A stretch of DNA of 64,000 nt from positions 75,077,403-75,141,402 of the forward strand of contig NC_134419.1 in the NCBI RefSeq assembly GCF_030867145.1, in the 5' to 3' direction. This DNA is from Opisthocomus hoazin. Lineage: Eukaryota > Chordata > Aves > Opisthocomiformes > Opisthocomidae. Made by a program: the position numbers and the translations under genes. Each line of letters begins with the position of its first letter. The stretch's first letter is position 1. Shown piece after piece: positions 43,301-57,228 of this stretch. The notes beneath the pieces are model-generated. The model was given only the letters and a program-made list of their open reading frames with translations. It ran no database searches and was not told the DNA's origin.

Positions 43301-45970
43301 ATACATCTGCGGCTGTTTGCAGCTTCTCCAACTTAACGGCTATGGGCTTGAGGAATATTAGCATCTTTTTTCTTGGATCACCACACTAACTGCCTCCCAC
43401 ATCACAGATAGAGGAGGTAAATGTACTATCCTTTAAAACTTCATCAGGAGGTGGGGCTGTTAGTACAGGCATTTGAGGACTAACAATTCAGTCAATGCGA
43501 TCAAGAAGACATTGAACGTACAGGGTTCCTTTACCATCCCTCGCTCACAGAGAACCATTTTGTGTTTATAAATCCATTAAACCATCAGCAGCAGCAAAAA
43601 GCAAAACAGATACAGTTCTGAGAAAGAAATCAATTTATTTTCTAAACTAAAGTTTCAGTCAAGGCTCACAAATTGAGTTCTATTAGAAGCACACAACAAT
43701 TTATGAGAAACACATAAAATACCATCTTGTAAAAACTCAGGCTGCACAGGTGCCATCCTTTGGATCCTTTCTCAACACCACACCTAACTTTGCAGGAATT
43801 GTGGTGAAGCAGCCCCAAAGCTTCTCCCTGCAGAGACCTTCTCATCTGATCTCCCTGCCCAGCATCCTTGGATCACACAAGATCCCCGAGAAGCAGAGGC
43901 AGACCTCAGGATGGGCTCTCTGGCACTCAGCCCTCACTAGAGCTTTTACTTCACTGCCACTGTAAGATATCAATGGAAGATGCCATGAGTAGCAAGTCCC
44001 CTCCAAATATACTGTAAAAGCTCTCTGCTTTCCTCTCCTTTCCCTTGAATGGAAGATAATTAAAAACAAGTAATAGCAAGCCACACAACGCCAACCGGTA
44101 AAGACTAAAATGGAAAGAGTATAAAAAAAAATTCATAAAATTAATCACGAGTCAGCTTTACTGACCGTATCAGCGCTAAGTAGCCCTTCAGAACAGTAGC
44201 TTCAATGTCTTAAATACAATCAGTGGAACAAACAGCTCATCTGGTCTTCTGTCCATTCATAAAACAACAGCGCATTTGTGGTGGGGTGAACAGAGAATTT
44301 GGTTCCTGTGTACTTTTGCTCCACAAACCCATTCTGCTTCAATTAGTTGACAATGGGGTCATTTTCATGTCCTTTTTTTTGTCATTCTAGCTCAGCGTTA
44401 TTTGTGAAAATATTTTTATTCTGAATGAGAAAGAAGGAAGCAAACAGTATAATATTCTATTAAAAAAAGATGATCCTCTCCTCTGAAACTTTTCTAGTAA
44501 GAATCCCCAAATTACCCTACACAACTAACACAGCAGATAACTACTCTTAACAGTTTCAATCATTCATTTTAGAACAGTTCAGTTATTCAGTTGAAAACAA
44601 CTACATTAAAAGTTTTCGGCAGTGGCTGACTCTCTCACATGGTAAGCAGAGACCTCAGGGCAGTGTCTGGAAACAGCAAGCGGATTTTGTGGGGTTTTTT
44701 TCCCGTTTCACACTCAGAAGACAACAGTTTACCAAGCTCCCAGGTCTTGCTGGGCCTCCCCAACAAGGCAATCTTTGAAAGCCTTTGAGAATTGATTTTA
44801 TTAGATTAAGAAAAAGCTTTAAAGAAGCTGTAACAAAAATATTTCACTTCTCCACTGACCCTCCTGCTTGGGGCCCTGCTCTGCGCAATCCCTGCGAGCT
44901 CCACTGCCCTCACAATAATCTTCATGAAAACATTGCACCACCCAAGAGCCTGCCAGGCTCCACAAACTTCAGCTACTGCCTCCAATACTAATTACTGAGA
45001 GTACAGATTTGCTTTTAAATTATTTGCACCTGAATAACATTAGTGGCTACTGCAGGATAACATGAAGTAAGCTCCTCCCCTACTAGCGATAAGCTGGTGG
45101 AAAGAGAACACCATTAATTACCATCACCTGCAATCCAGTACTAACGCATCTTTGCTCTGGGTTTTGTTTAGTCTTAATTTGTTACTTTCTTTGAGCTGCC
45201 ACTTCCAGTATTTACTATAACACTAGAAGCAATAATTTACTATAATAAGGAAGATAAAACTCATCCAGAAGATCTCCACAAGAACAACCATAAAACCCTC
45301 TGTGTTTTGTCACCTCATTTAATGCAATATTCTCTCCCGCAAGAAAGAAAAATGCAACTTTTAACAGAGACTTAGCTAAACCAGAATGAACAGCAGAGAG
45401 ATTCAAGAGCATATACGCGCGTGCTTTCCTAGCCACTTAGTCACAAACCCTGACACTAAAAATAACTCAGCCCAATTTAGCCCATTCTGAAAACTTTGTA
45501 CTCGCACAATGCGTTTCCCTGTTCCAGCCTTCGTCCTTGCCTCCTGAGTCTACTATCTTCTTTGGTACAACGCAGGCAATAACTCACGTTGTATAAACGA
45601 ATGGCAGAAGCTGACGTCAGCATCCGAGGCCCCTGGAAGGCCTAATTTTAGACATCATTGTCTAGGACAGAAATGCACCAGTTGACTAAAATCCACTTGA
45701 CAGCATAAAGAATGACAAGAAGCTTACAAAACGTTAGAAGGAAAAAGTATTAGAAGGAACTGAGGGGTTTTTTGGTGGGTGGGTGGTTGGGAGTTATTTT
45801 AAGTAAAAATAAGAGAAGACCAAGAAGAAACATGACAGCAGCCACTGGGTTTAGAAAGAAAGGTGTTGCAAATAAACGTGCTTGGTAGGTAGGACAAAAT
45901 GTAATATCTTTTAGGAAAAAAATTTAGGTCAGACATGAAAAAAAAAAAATCAGTGAGAAGACTAATATAG

Positions 45971-46790
45971 CACAGAATCACAGAATAGTAGGGGTTGGAA
46001 GGGACCTCTGTGGGTCACCCAGTCCAACCTCCCTGCCAAAGCAGGGTCACCCAGAGCAGGCTGCACAGGACCTTGTCCAGGCGGGTCTTGAATATCTCTA
46101 GAGAAGGAGACTCCAAAGCCTCCCTGGCCAGCCTGTGCCAGTGCTCCGTCACCCTCAGAGTGAAGAAATTCTTCCTCGTGTTCAGACGGAACTTCCTCTG
46201 CTTCAGTTTGTGCCCATTGCCCCTTGTCCTTTCGCTGGGCACCACTGAAAAGAGCTTGGCCCCATCCTCCTGACACCCACCCTGCAGATATTTATAAGCA
46301 TTCATTAGGTCCCCTCGCAGCCTTCTCTTCTTCAGGCTGAACAAGCCCAGCTCCCTCAGACTTTCCTCGTAGGAGAGATGCTCCAGTCCCCTCATCATCC
46401 TCGTAGCCCTCCGCTGGACTCTCTCCAGTAGCTCTTCCTCTTTCTTGAACTGGGGAGCCCAGAACTGGACACAGTACTCCAGATGGGGCCTCACCAAGGC
46501 AGTGTAGAGGGGAAGGAGAACCTCCCTCGACCTGCTGGCCACACTCCTCTTGATGCACCCCAGGATTCCATTGGCTTTCTTGGCAGCCAGGGCACACTGC
46601 TGGCTCATGGTTAACCTGTCGTCCACCAGGACACCCAGGTCCCTCTCCACAGAGCTGCTCTCCAGCAGGTCCACCCCAAGCCTGTACTGGTGCATGAGGT
46701 TGTTCCTTCCCAGGTGCAGGACCCTGCACTTGCCTTTGTTGAACCTCATCAGGTTCCTCTCTGCCCAGCTTTCCAGCCTATCCACAAGAA
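45971..46790 (-). mobile_element. CR1 LINE, 3' part, with intact ORF2 C-terminal frame
   Basis: This is a 5'-truncated CR1 non-LTR retrotransposon read on the minus strand. The frame 46015-46812 stays open for 265 codons and matches the region after the reverse-transcriptase core of CR1 ORF2. Recognisable blocks are [71 protein letters not shown] and [14 protein letters not shown]. The 3' end carries two copies of the terminal octamer (plus-strand CACAGAAT at 45971-45978 and 45979-45986, that is ATTCTGTG). The catalytic part of the reverse transcriptase is missing, so it cannot move by itself. The open frame with no stop or frameshift suggests a comparatively young insertion. The right boundary is approximate. 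Confidence 0.95.
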
Positions 46791-46916
46791 TATATAGAGA
46801 TATAGCCACCAACGCTCAGAGATGTGCAGAAGCTTATTGAAGACGACTTTTGGCACTCATATGTCCAACGAGTCTTAAAAGTTAACACATATATAGTTGC
46901 CCCTACCCTGGGGTAA

Positions 46917-46973
46917 GGGGATGGACTGCATAATCCCCTGTGGCCCTTCACAACTCTGCTCTTCTATGGTTTC
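46917..46973 (+). mobile_element. Decayed CR1 3' tail
   Basis: The plus strand reads GGGGATGGACTGCATAATCC, then TGTGGCCCTTCACAAC and TTCTATGGTTTC. This lines up with the general CR1 tail pattern (TTGGACTAGATGATC, GAGGTCCCTTCCAAC, TTCTATGATTC) with many substitutions. It lies about 130 bases from the younger minus-strand CR1 copy, in the opposite orientation. Confidence 0.65.
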
Positions 46974-48814
46974 ACTATTCCCTCCTGGCTCCAAATCATT
47001 CCCCTCTATAGGGTGTCTGGGACTCTCGTTCCCTAACACCGATGCTGAATTTTTGCAAACTAGACTGTTAGCAGCATTGTGTTTAATATCAGGGTTGAGG
47101 ATAAACAACAGAACCTCATTAATATACTTTTACTTGGAGACTCAGTACAGTCACCAGCTAAACAAACTCAGACAAAGAAAACAATCATTGAAAATAATGA
47201 ATTGTCATCTAGATTAAAAGTAACACTTCAGAGAAGTGTACTGTGATACCTCCGGAAAATTAACGACGTCTTAGTAAAACCAGACCTCATTAAAGTATCT
47301 ACCACTAAATCTTTCCTGGAAAATTGGAGAAAAAACATCTCTTGCGTAGATTAACTGGCTTGTCAGCCAGCTCCTACTGTAAAGCCCACAAGGTGAAATA
47401 CGGCAGAGCCAGGAAAAGCAGGAGTTCCTAGCTTTCAGACCAAATAAACTCCACTTGACAATATTGCCTAATCAGAGATAATATAATCAGCAAAATGGCA
47501 AAAATAAGAAAGAATTCAATAAGAGCAAAAAGATTTGAAGTTAAACAAGAGATCCAATCCTCCAAGTGTTGCCAGATTCAATAAATGTGGTGCACAGATA
47601 AAACCATCCCGTGTTTCAATGACTTACACTTCAGTGACAGATTTAGAGAGCTGATTTTTCTGCAGGACACCAGAACTTTGATATTTTGCCCAACACTTGA
47701 AAACCAGCACAGCTATAAACAACTTCACCCAGAGACAACGTTAGGAAAAGCGAAGAAGCGCATAATCTGCATAACTATATTTTAACCTTTTGCATCATAG
47801 CATTGTAAGATGTCCATCTCTGTATATTCAAATTCACTCACTTTTGGGAATACTCACAAAGAGACAGGTAGAGAGACAAAACTCAGAAGTAAAGAATGCC
47901 AACTAGTGTTTGAGGTCCATCCAAAAGTTATTAAATCAACAAAAAATGAAGCGAAGCTGACAAAGCAGCACTATATTCATTAATTTTCTTGTTAAAAACT
48001 TTAAAAGGACACTCAGTTCCATGCATTGTTACACTTACTAGCAATGACTAATGGATTTATAGAACTGTTACTGGAAAATTCCGAAACGTGAGTTGTGACC
48101 TCATTCCTCAGACGAAGGAGAAAAATTAATGCCATGTGAATTGTGATATTATTCCCTCTTCAAAAAAAACCTCACCCAAACCAACCCCACTCTTCTTTGG
48201 TCTAAATATTTCAGTTTACAGGTCTCACTTTGATTGCTAATGGTTGCTATGGAGTCCCCAAATCAGTCTTGAAATGAGATTTAGTACAAGTCAACAATAA
48301 GCACTGAATTTATAACTATGCAGACTCATGAATTAGACATGATAAATTTCTACCAGCTATTATCATTCAGAAGATGGTTTGCCTCAGGTTTATTAACATG
48401 GTCCTGAATAAATTTAGCAGTTCTTTTTGACAGAGGCAGTCAAGTTACCTCTAATAACCAAAAACATCCACCGGTACAGAACTGGGCTAGCATTTAACCA
48501 AGTATATCTCTTCTTCTTGTGCTTTTATGAAAGTCAGGTTAGATTTTACTTCAGCCTCACACAAATTAACAAAATTGCATTTATCAAAGAAACATTATAG
48601 GGAAGATGTCCCAGGCTAAGACGACTCCTGTAACAAGTGAAAAAGGTATGGAACTTATCCCTACTGATCTGCATACGTAGGCAGTTTATACCATCTCTAT
48701 CACATTTTTATGCTTATTCTTCAAAACATTTGAGCTGTGAATCCTTAATACACATCTCCTTATGCACATACTCCTGTTGTACATGGAACGAAGTATCTTT
48801 ACTGACAGACACCA

Positions 48815-48870
48815 AAATCATTAACAGCATCAATATTATCATCATCAAAATCATTATATCATCAATATTC
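48815..48870 (+). repeat. ATC/ATT-rich degenerate microsatellite
   Basis: This is an imperfect run of ATCATT, ATCATC and ATCAAT units. CATCAATATT appears near both ends, suggesting local slippage or duplication. Confidence 0.6.
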
Positions 48871-51492
48871 AAGTCTGACCTTTAAATCACCCCATATTTG
48901 GAATTCCTGAAAAGACGCAGCATATGACTTTGACCATTTCTCTGGAATAACCTATATGGGAACTGGTTGTCTTGGGGCTTTTCGTTTGGTTGGTTTTGGA
49001 TGGAGGGATGTGTTTGGGTTTCTAAAGTCTGCATGAAAATAACATAACCTGATCCACGCCTCATACAGAAGATAACAAACAGACAGCTTTAAGAGCACCT
49101 CCTCCTATTTATTAACATTTATTTCCCCAGTATAGAGAAGTTTACTGAATTTGAGGAAATTCGTTTTGTAATCAAAGACCCATCAAATCAAAAGCTACCG
49201 GCATGCAGCTGAAACTATAGGAAGGCCAAGTCTCCCAAATACAACTTCACTCTGAAAACGACTTTCAGATACAATTCCTTCAAAGTTTGTCCAACCATAC
49301 ACCCCAAAATTTCTGCTTTTGGGCACGTTTATTTTCTCAAGGGGCAGCAGAGTAATGAGAAAGACTTGTTCACTTCAGAGGTCAGCTGAAACTTCTACAA
49401 CAGGCATTTTTTTCTGTCCTGATAAAAGTCTACAAATAATACAAACAGGCATAAATACACATATTATTTTCACTTCCATTCTGCAACACTTCAATCTTCT
49501 TAAACTTGAAGTAAACAACTGAAAAGAAATCCACATTTCCAAAATTAGAGAAACAAAGCCACAAGGAGACATTCACATTTTTCCCAAGGGAGCTCTAACT
49601 GACAACAAAAGTCCCGATTACAAATATTTTAGAAAGAAAACCAAAGTTAGGAAAAAAGACATGCTGGGATCTGTGTGTATTTCTAGTATAAAAATGGGAT
49701 TCCAATTGGTTTTAACCCTGCAAACGCCGTGTGAAATTCAGCACAGCTCAACACTTGCACAAGGAAAAACTACAATAATTTACCAGTTACACACAGTATA
49801 AAACAGAGTGGCTCAGGAAAAAAAAATAAAGAAGTAATTGCATTCACTATCTTTACCTACTACAAAAACAACATGGAAACCGATATTTCTGCTTTTAACA
49901 ATTATATTTTCAATGGAAATCCAGTCAGCATTCAGTAGCAGCTGTTGCTATCCGGAACCGAGCATCTCCTCCTTCCTGCTTTTTGATGCTCACAACAGAA
50001 GTTTTCACAACCTGACTAGAAAAGTCTTTTAAAAAAAAAACAACCTAGAGAGTGGCCTCAAGCACTTTGTAAGGTGCTGTTCAAAGTAATTAAGAAATAC
50101 TTTTAAATATTCATCACTAGTACTACATCAAGAACTAAAGAACTAATAACTTTTCGCCCCCAGTATTTTTTACTCTGCACCACATTCTCACAGTTGTTTA
50201 TTCCAACACGTTTAGTTCCCTTTACTCAGGGTGGGCTCTAAGGAGTTAGTAAGAGTCTTCCAGATAAGGAAAGGAGAAAGGAGAAAGCTTTTATGCGAGC
50301 AAGGAACAAAAGAAAATAAGAAAGAAAAAAAAGGGGGGGGGAGCAGCAAGCGGTAAGGGACATTGCAATCCAGAATACAGCACGTGACTGACTGGATCAA
50401 AAAACCAGACAGCCAACTTTCCAGTCAAAACATATTTGATAAAACATATGTAGAGACACAAGGACTTTTTGCACTGGTTACAACTTGACAGAATATTAAA
50501 GCAACTCGGTTTTCAGAAGCATTTAACACATGTACACCGAGTCAATCATCCAAAATGCTTTTGGAAGTCTTCGCCAGCCACTTGAAAAAACTTCTCAAAA
50601 TCCCTTTGGGTTTTAATGCCAAAACTCCAATATACCTCACGGTAGTCCTTTCCCCTCACTCACTAACCCAAATGAGTAGAAGGAACACATGGGGTAAGCT
50701 GACAGCTCTGAAGAAATGAATGCTCAGCCGGAGGTGCCGGTGTTGATGTCGAGGAGTATCGTGGCCAGCGGGGAAGTCCGGTGAAGGAACGGCAGGAAGC
50801 AAAAAGGCAGGCAGCGAAATGTGATGTTAGCAAGACATACAGAAACCCAGGGATTTTCCCTCTACTTCTACAACTCATCATTTTCAGGGCTTTATTTTTC
50901 TCATTAATGTATGGTTTTGTCTTCGTTTATTCTTTTACTGTTTATTTTTAACAGTCTTGCCAAAAAATCAGAACCAAAACCTGTACTGCTTTCTAAGCAT
51001 AGATAATGGTTTTTCAACTCACATATTTCAGTTCTTTATTAACAAATGGTATTGCAAGCAACAACTTGCCACTCTGTAACAAGCACTGATTTTTCAGAAT
51101 ACTTAGTTGACTATTTATGACCTGTTTAAACAAAAAAATATTCATGTTTTGTACTAAATTTGAATGTATATTTAGTCCTATAAACCAACAAAATGAATTC
51201 TGGAAAGGCCACAGCAGAAGTGCTAACAGAATGGGCAGAGCAACTCCAGTCCTCCAAGTTATTCTCAGCTTATCATCTTTCCCCTTTGTCAAGGTGAATA
51301 GTAACACCAGCAAGAAAAGCAGCCGGACAGCCCAGGTAGCAACTTAAACACACACTGTATAAAAACAACAAGCACAGAGGTATAAAAATGCCAGCTTTTT
51401 GGGCTGGAATCAGGGACACAGTTTGTGAAGCTCTCTGCTGCTCAGTGGGAGACCCGTAACAGCACGTGCTTCTACCCCATAAATCACAGAGC

Positions 51493-51518
51493 GTCACATT
51501 AAGTCATGTCACATTAAG
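51493..51518. repeat. Short direct repeat GTCACATTAAG x2
   Basis: GTCACATTAAG occurs at 51493-51503 and 51508-51518 with TCAT between, a 15-base unit repeated almost twice. Confidence 0.85.
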
Positions 51519-54500
51519 CCTCCTTCCCTCACACATTTCAGCTTACACAGCAAACCCAAGCTTATTGAAAAGGTTAACTAAATTCCACGGTCAGAAACGA
51601 CGAAGGAGTCAGGAGAAGCGAGGATGAGCCAGACCTTTGTGGATCCCGTGGACGTGGAAGCCCAGGCTACCACTGGAAGCACTTCACCGCTGAAGAAGGA
51701 GCGATGCTGAAATTCCTGAAAGCAGCCAACAAAACTGGCTCTCGAGTGCCATAAAATTCCAGGGGCACCGCTTACAGCCACAGTCAGTCCGAGGTATTTA
51801 GTTTAAGAATGATTAATCACAGATGAATCAGCCTTTTGTTTTTTTTCTGACATTTCAGAACCCTTTCTAGTGTTCCATCTATCTGAAGTCTGGCCATGCC
51901 TTGATACCGAAGGAGACTGACTGAAATAATTCCATTTACTTTGGCCTGCATACAAGTCTGGATAAAGATTTCAGTCAAAACGCCTCTTCACATCATAGAA
52001 GGGTCTTAAAATGGTACACAGAGATAACACAGCAAGAAGACATTAAATTCGTTACACGCTTCAGAGTGCGCTGATGGTTATTTACCCGCTGAGCGGAGCA
52101 GCTTCAGGGGAAGCAGATCACTGACCAAAACAAGTAACCAGACGTACTCCAATCGCAGTCCTTGTGTGCAAATACTGGCAACTGAAAAAGCCGCAGAAAA
52201 GCCAGAAGCCAGGAAACTCACGCAGAAAACGTCACCAACAACCCCTTCCCAGTAAAAGAACTTAGAGGAGAACTTGATTCAAGGTGAGCAGAGTTCTAAA
52301 CGGCAAACGCAGAGCAGCAAGCACACTTCCACCCGAAGCACAAACCCCAGATCTATTTAGACACACAAGACTCAACGTCGGTATCAAAGAACTGTAATGG
52401 AAAGAACAGAAAGGATCCCAAGGAGGTCAGCAGCGACTGGAAAATGTGAATTGAGTGACATAGAGCCATGGAGTGAAATTCTTGACTTGGAAAGATGTGG
52501 GATAAAACAGAGCGAATCTCAGTAGAGGGGAAAAAAATCCAAGATCCTCTCAGGCATCCCTCTGATGTGGCTGTTCGCTCAAGGTCTTTTATTTCTGTAA
52601 TTCTATAAATATGTTTGTAAACAAACGTGTTTAACCGAACAGCATTAACAAGTGCAGATACAGTAATTAAACACATGAGAAGCAAGCCTGAGACCAACAT
52701 CACCCTTAAGTAAAATATTTTCTTATACCTAAAATTTTATCACAGACTCCAGAATGCATTAGGAAAAAGACTTTGCATCTTATGAGTCCTGGAAAATTTT
52801 CCAGGAGACTATTTTCCAACATAAGAACTACCACATCTAACAGAGCCTAAGAAGTTTTACCACAAGGTCATGAATTTCTTCAGAGAACCATTTTAATCTT
52901 GTGTTACCCTAACCTACCCAGAAAACATGGAACAAAGCCATTCCTCAAGGTTTTTCACAGCAGTTTTCCGTATTAACATAGTTAATAGGACTACAGAAAT
53001 CCTTTTGTCTCAATTTAATGTAGATTATATCTTACCAGTTCATAAATATTAACCCATACATGGGAACAAATTTAATGGAAGCTAGGAACTAAAAAACAGC
53101 CTACCAGTGCCACACATTCCCTTCCCCCATCTGAAGCTATTTCACCCGTACTCCACTGTTTTAAAATCACACTGCAATCAGATGAAAGCCATTGGGAACA
53201 AAAGGGAAGGGAACAGCGAGTCAAATGGGAGCTTTATTTTTAAAAACTTCCGTAATTATGTCTGATCCATGGGGTGGACGATACTCATTAACTGTTGAGC
53301 TTCCTGCCCGATATTCCAGAATTCTCCAACTCTGTTACTGAGCCACAGAAATCCTGACTTGGGGATCCTCTCCCAGGACATTCAGGGCTCCGATCTTCAG
53401 CTGGATTACACAATATTTATGTCCAAAATTGCACCATTCCTGGAAACAGAACACTTAAACAAAAAGGTCTATTAACATATTCTCTGCCAGTTCAGCCCCT
53501 GCCCTGGCTCAGCAGCAGCTAAAAACATCCCACAGCTGCACGGCGCAGTTGCATATTAGCAGCCTTATTAAAAATAAATACTTCAACAAAACACTCTATC
53601 AGTGCGTTGGACCTCCTCAGAGCCCACAACACAACCGAGATGCTGTGCTGCAGAATGGAGGAGCTGTTGCTGTATATGACTCAGTCACTGGTATCTACGA
53701 TCAGCTATTTCCAACGCTTTAAAACCCAATGTTTGACTATTACTTTGCATCCACAAAAAAGTTAGAATCCAGAAGAAACATCTACAATTTGCATTCCAAG
53801 AAAGCAGCCATGCAGAACAAGGCTTTAATGCTTGCTGTTGGATATCTATACCTTCAATCTAGGAGTCATGTGTATTTAAAACCAAAACATCCAGCTATGT
53901 TCTCACATGCACAACATTAATGCATCAGTCTCCGACTGTAATTTAAGTACAACAGTTCATTGCACAGATCTCCAATTATTTCCCCCACGTCTCGTACAGC
54001 AGGCTGAGTTTTACTCCATACAAAGTGCAACACTGTCAGACTCCTTAAATCAACATCATAAAGTCACTCTTCCTTATACAACACAACCCATCAGCTACCC
54101 CTCTTCAATCAGCAGGGAGAGAGACAGCTGACGGGTACAAACCAACAGACAAGCTCAGGCATCTTTGCTAGAGTTAGTTTCGTACTGCTGTTCCATCAAA
54201 AATCAAATGCAAATGTCAGCTTAGGCATTTCCACTGATCATAGTCTGTGACTAAAAGAAGGAAAGTTTCCAAAGACTTCCCAAGTCCTGTGACTTCTCTG
54301 TACATATAGCATGCATGCATTGCTCATAATAGAAGGGACACTGTGCCTAGCCTCCATTTCGAAACATCCTAGGACAATTCATTTGCAAAAAAAATTACAA
54401 GCAGAGGATAAAAACCAGTGGTAGCTTTTCAGCTCCTTCCTTTTCTTTCCTTCATTTAATGTGCTTACCTGACATCAGTTTCACAACAGTTCCCTACAGC

Positions 54501-55828
54501 CTGTCATTCTTCCACACTAACATCATCAGGGAAGTGAGCCTCTGACATCTCTATTCAACTGTAATAAAGCAAAGTCTTCACCATGTAATGCCCCTAAGTC
54601 AACCAGCCATTGCTGAAATCACTTTATCCACAAAGTCAGTACTTACCCACCCTACCTCACCACTACCAATCACTTCACAAGAGTAGCAGCATTATCCAGA
54701 CGCATTACAGAGCTTAGTTTTAAAATTTGTTTCCGGTGCACTATTTCATGGCGGGCAAAGCGGAACCACAGAATTAATGTCAGCCTGCTTTTCAATTGCA
54801 TTACATTTGGCCACTTCTAAAACAAATATACACAGGAAAAGAAATATAAAACACAATTAAAACCTCTGAAATCAATTTATTGAGTTATTACTCTCCCAAC
54901 ACAGAGCATCACTTACCTGCTGTTGTGTGTGTTCTAAACCTAGACGTATAGCCTTTCTTTTTCTCCCCACCCTCTGCTGCCTCAGTAATTCTCATACTGG
55001 GCCAGACTTAATTACCTAAGCATGTTGACATGTACAGGTTTCTGGAAGATTAAAATGCATATTCTACCAAATCACAGTCATATCAGATAGTCGTGAAGTC
55101 AAAGCAAGGAAAGAAAAGGAACATTGGGGGGAGAGGGGAGAACAATCACTTATAATATTGCCACTAAAATTTATTCCATTTCCATTATCTGAGAATGAAA
55201 ACTAGAAGTATTGTGAGAATCTTATATTCTTGATGCAATCATTTTCAAACACACAGGCCCAACAGAAGGGATATCATATTATAATAAATAATACAAATGT
55301 ATAGTGGCTACTGAGGTTAGTTCCCCGTTTTACAGCATTTAATCTTCACATTTAAATAGTTTGCTGGCTACCTTAATACACTGAGTCAGGTATGAGCTTT
55401 GTTTAATCCATGTACACATAGTTCACATTTTTATTAAAACTTACTACACGTGGCTGAACCCAAGGTTTCTTAGAAATGACATATTTCAGAACTGGGATGC
55501 TTTTTGCCATTATAGTCAGATTTGTTTCTTTTCTTAAAGTGCCCTAGTAAACTAAATGTATTCTTTTCACAAGTCTTGAATGATGTAGGTTGTAGAATAG
55601 ACATGTTAAATTGCAGTGTCTCAGCCTGAACAAATCATCCCAAACTTCTAAATGTTTCCAAGGGATACAGCAAGTCACCAGAACCTATGGTTCAAGCTGG
55701 TGATGTGATAGCCTTTGAGATGATTTAGATGACAGGGGCAGTGTTTTCCAACTCATCCATCTGCTTCCCTCCAACTTCATATTCTCTTTCTTTGGCTAGC
55801 AGAGGTAGATGATAAACTCAATTTGGCA

Positions 55829-55859
55829 GGGGGGTGGAGGGGGGGGGGGCGGGTAGGGG
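55829..55859 (+). repeat. G-run cluster, potential quadruplex
   Basis: This holds G6, a TGGA spacer, an 11-base G run (55839-55849), C, G3, TA and G4. Four or more G tracts with short loops meet the usual G-quadruplex pattern on the plus strand. That strand is the template for ATE1, so the transcript would be C-rich here. Confidence 0.85.
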
Positions 55860-56841
55860 AGGAAAGGATGGACAAACATCATCTAACAAAAGGAGAGGGA
55901 GGGATTTGTTATTTGTTATTTTCAGAAGACTGAATCACCATGGTCACCTGTAGCATAGACCACAATAAGGTTGCAATGATTTGCCCTTCACAACCATCAC
56001 TTCAAACGAGCCTCGTTATTGTTTGGCTAATCAAAAACTAGCTGTAAACTCTGCAGATTTTTAGCATGCTTTGAGGAAAAAAAAAAAAAAGAAAAACAAA
56101 CACTGCATACCTCTTACTCTAGATTTCATGATCTTTGTATCTTTCCACATTATTAACAGATATATTTGGTTACATGTAAATGTTCAGCAAATTTCTATCA
56201 ATGTTCAGCACTCTGAAATTGTATCATGATATTCAAAAAGCAGTGATACATTTACAGGGAAAAGATACCACTTTCACAAGATCTAAAAAACACAGAAGAG
56301 AGACCCCCTTAGGCACTGAGGTCTAAACAAAGTTGAAGCCAACAGGGATTACAGTGGAGGTTTGGGGACAGACTGGTTATTCCAAAGGTTCTGAGATTCT
56401 CCTGACCCTTTCCTCAAAAAAACTGCTACCTAGCTCAAAACTGCTGCTAACCTAGCTTCTCACCAGCTTCATCGGCAGAGCAAGTCCCCTATCTCTAAGA
56501 AAAAACAAAGAGGAAAAAGCCAAGTACAGCCAAGGCCACGAAGGCACGTTATCAATGCCTAGAGTCACTGAGCAACAGTTCCACAAATATGCAAACCCAA
56601 AAAAGGGAGAATTTTATTCTGCTGGAAGATATACTGTAAACATGAGATAGCCAGGTAACCAAGTGACAAACTGTTATCTGACAGCCTTGAAAACCTCTCC
56701 CCATGAACTGCTTTTAAGCCAACTTGTAATAAATACCACATGCAGCTAAATTAAAAAAAAAAAATCCTAAGCCAAGTTAAATAGTAACCAACATTGAAAT
56801 TTAACCATATAAAGTCTACATTAAATCCAAAATTACAATTA

Positions 56842-57036
<195 letters not shown>

Positions 57037-57152
57037 CTAATTACTTTTGAATACAATTCTTACATTCATTTTAACTCTTCATATTGAAATATTTTACAGT
57101 TACCTGACACTCGACCTATTTACAGGACTATACTTTTATAAAATAAAAAATG

Positions 57153-57228
57153 AAGATAATAAACTTAAAGCTAATGCTTGAAAAACCCAAAGAAAATAAA
57201 CTGAAAATTAATGCTTAAAAATCAACCA
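57153..57228. repeat. Diverged two-copy tandem duplication (about 38 bp unit)
   Basis: Copy one (57153-57189) and copy two (57190-57228) share the skeleton AAGA-AATAAACT-AAA, then TAATGCTT-AAAAA, then CCA, with scattered differences. It lies about 140 bases upstream, in transcript sense, of the exon at 56917-57016. Confidence 0.75.

Noticed and set aside
46292..46840. 145-codon minus and 96-codon plus open frames over the 46-kb CR1
   Set aside because: They are alternative-frame and antisense shadows of the true CR1 ORF2 frame.
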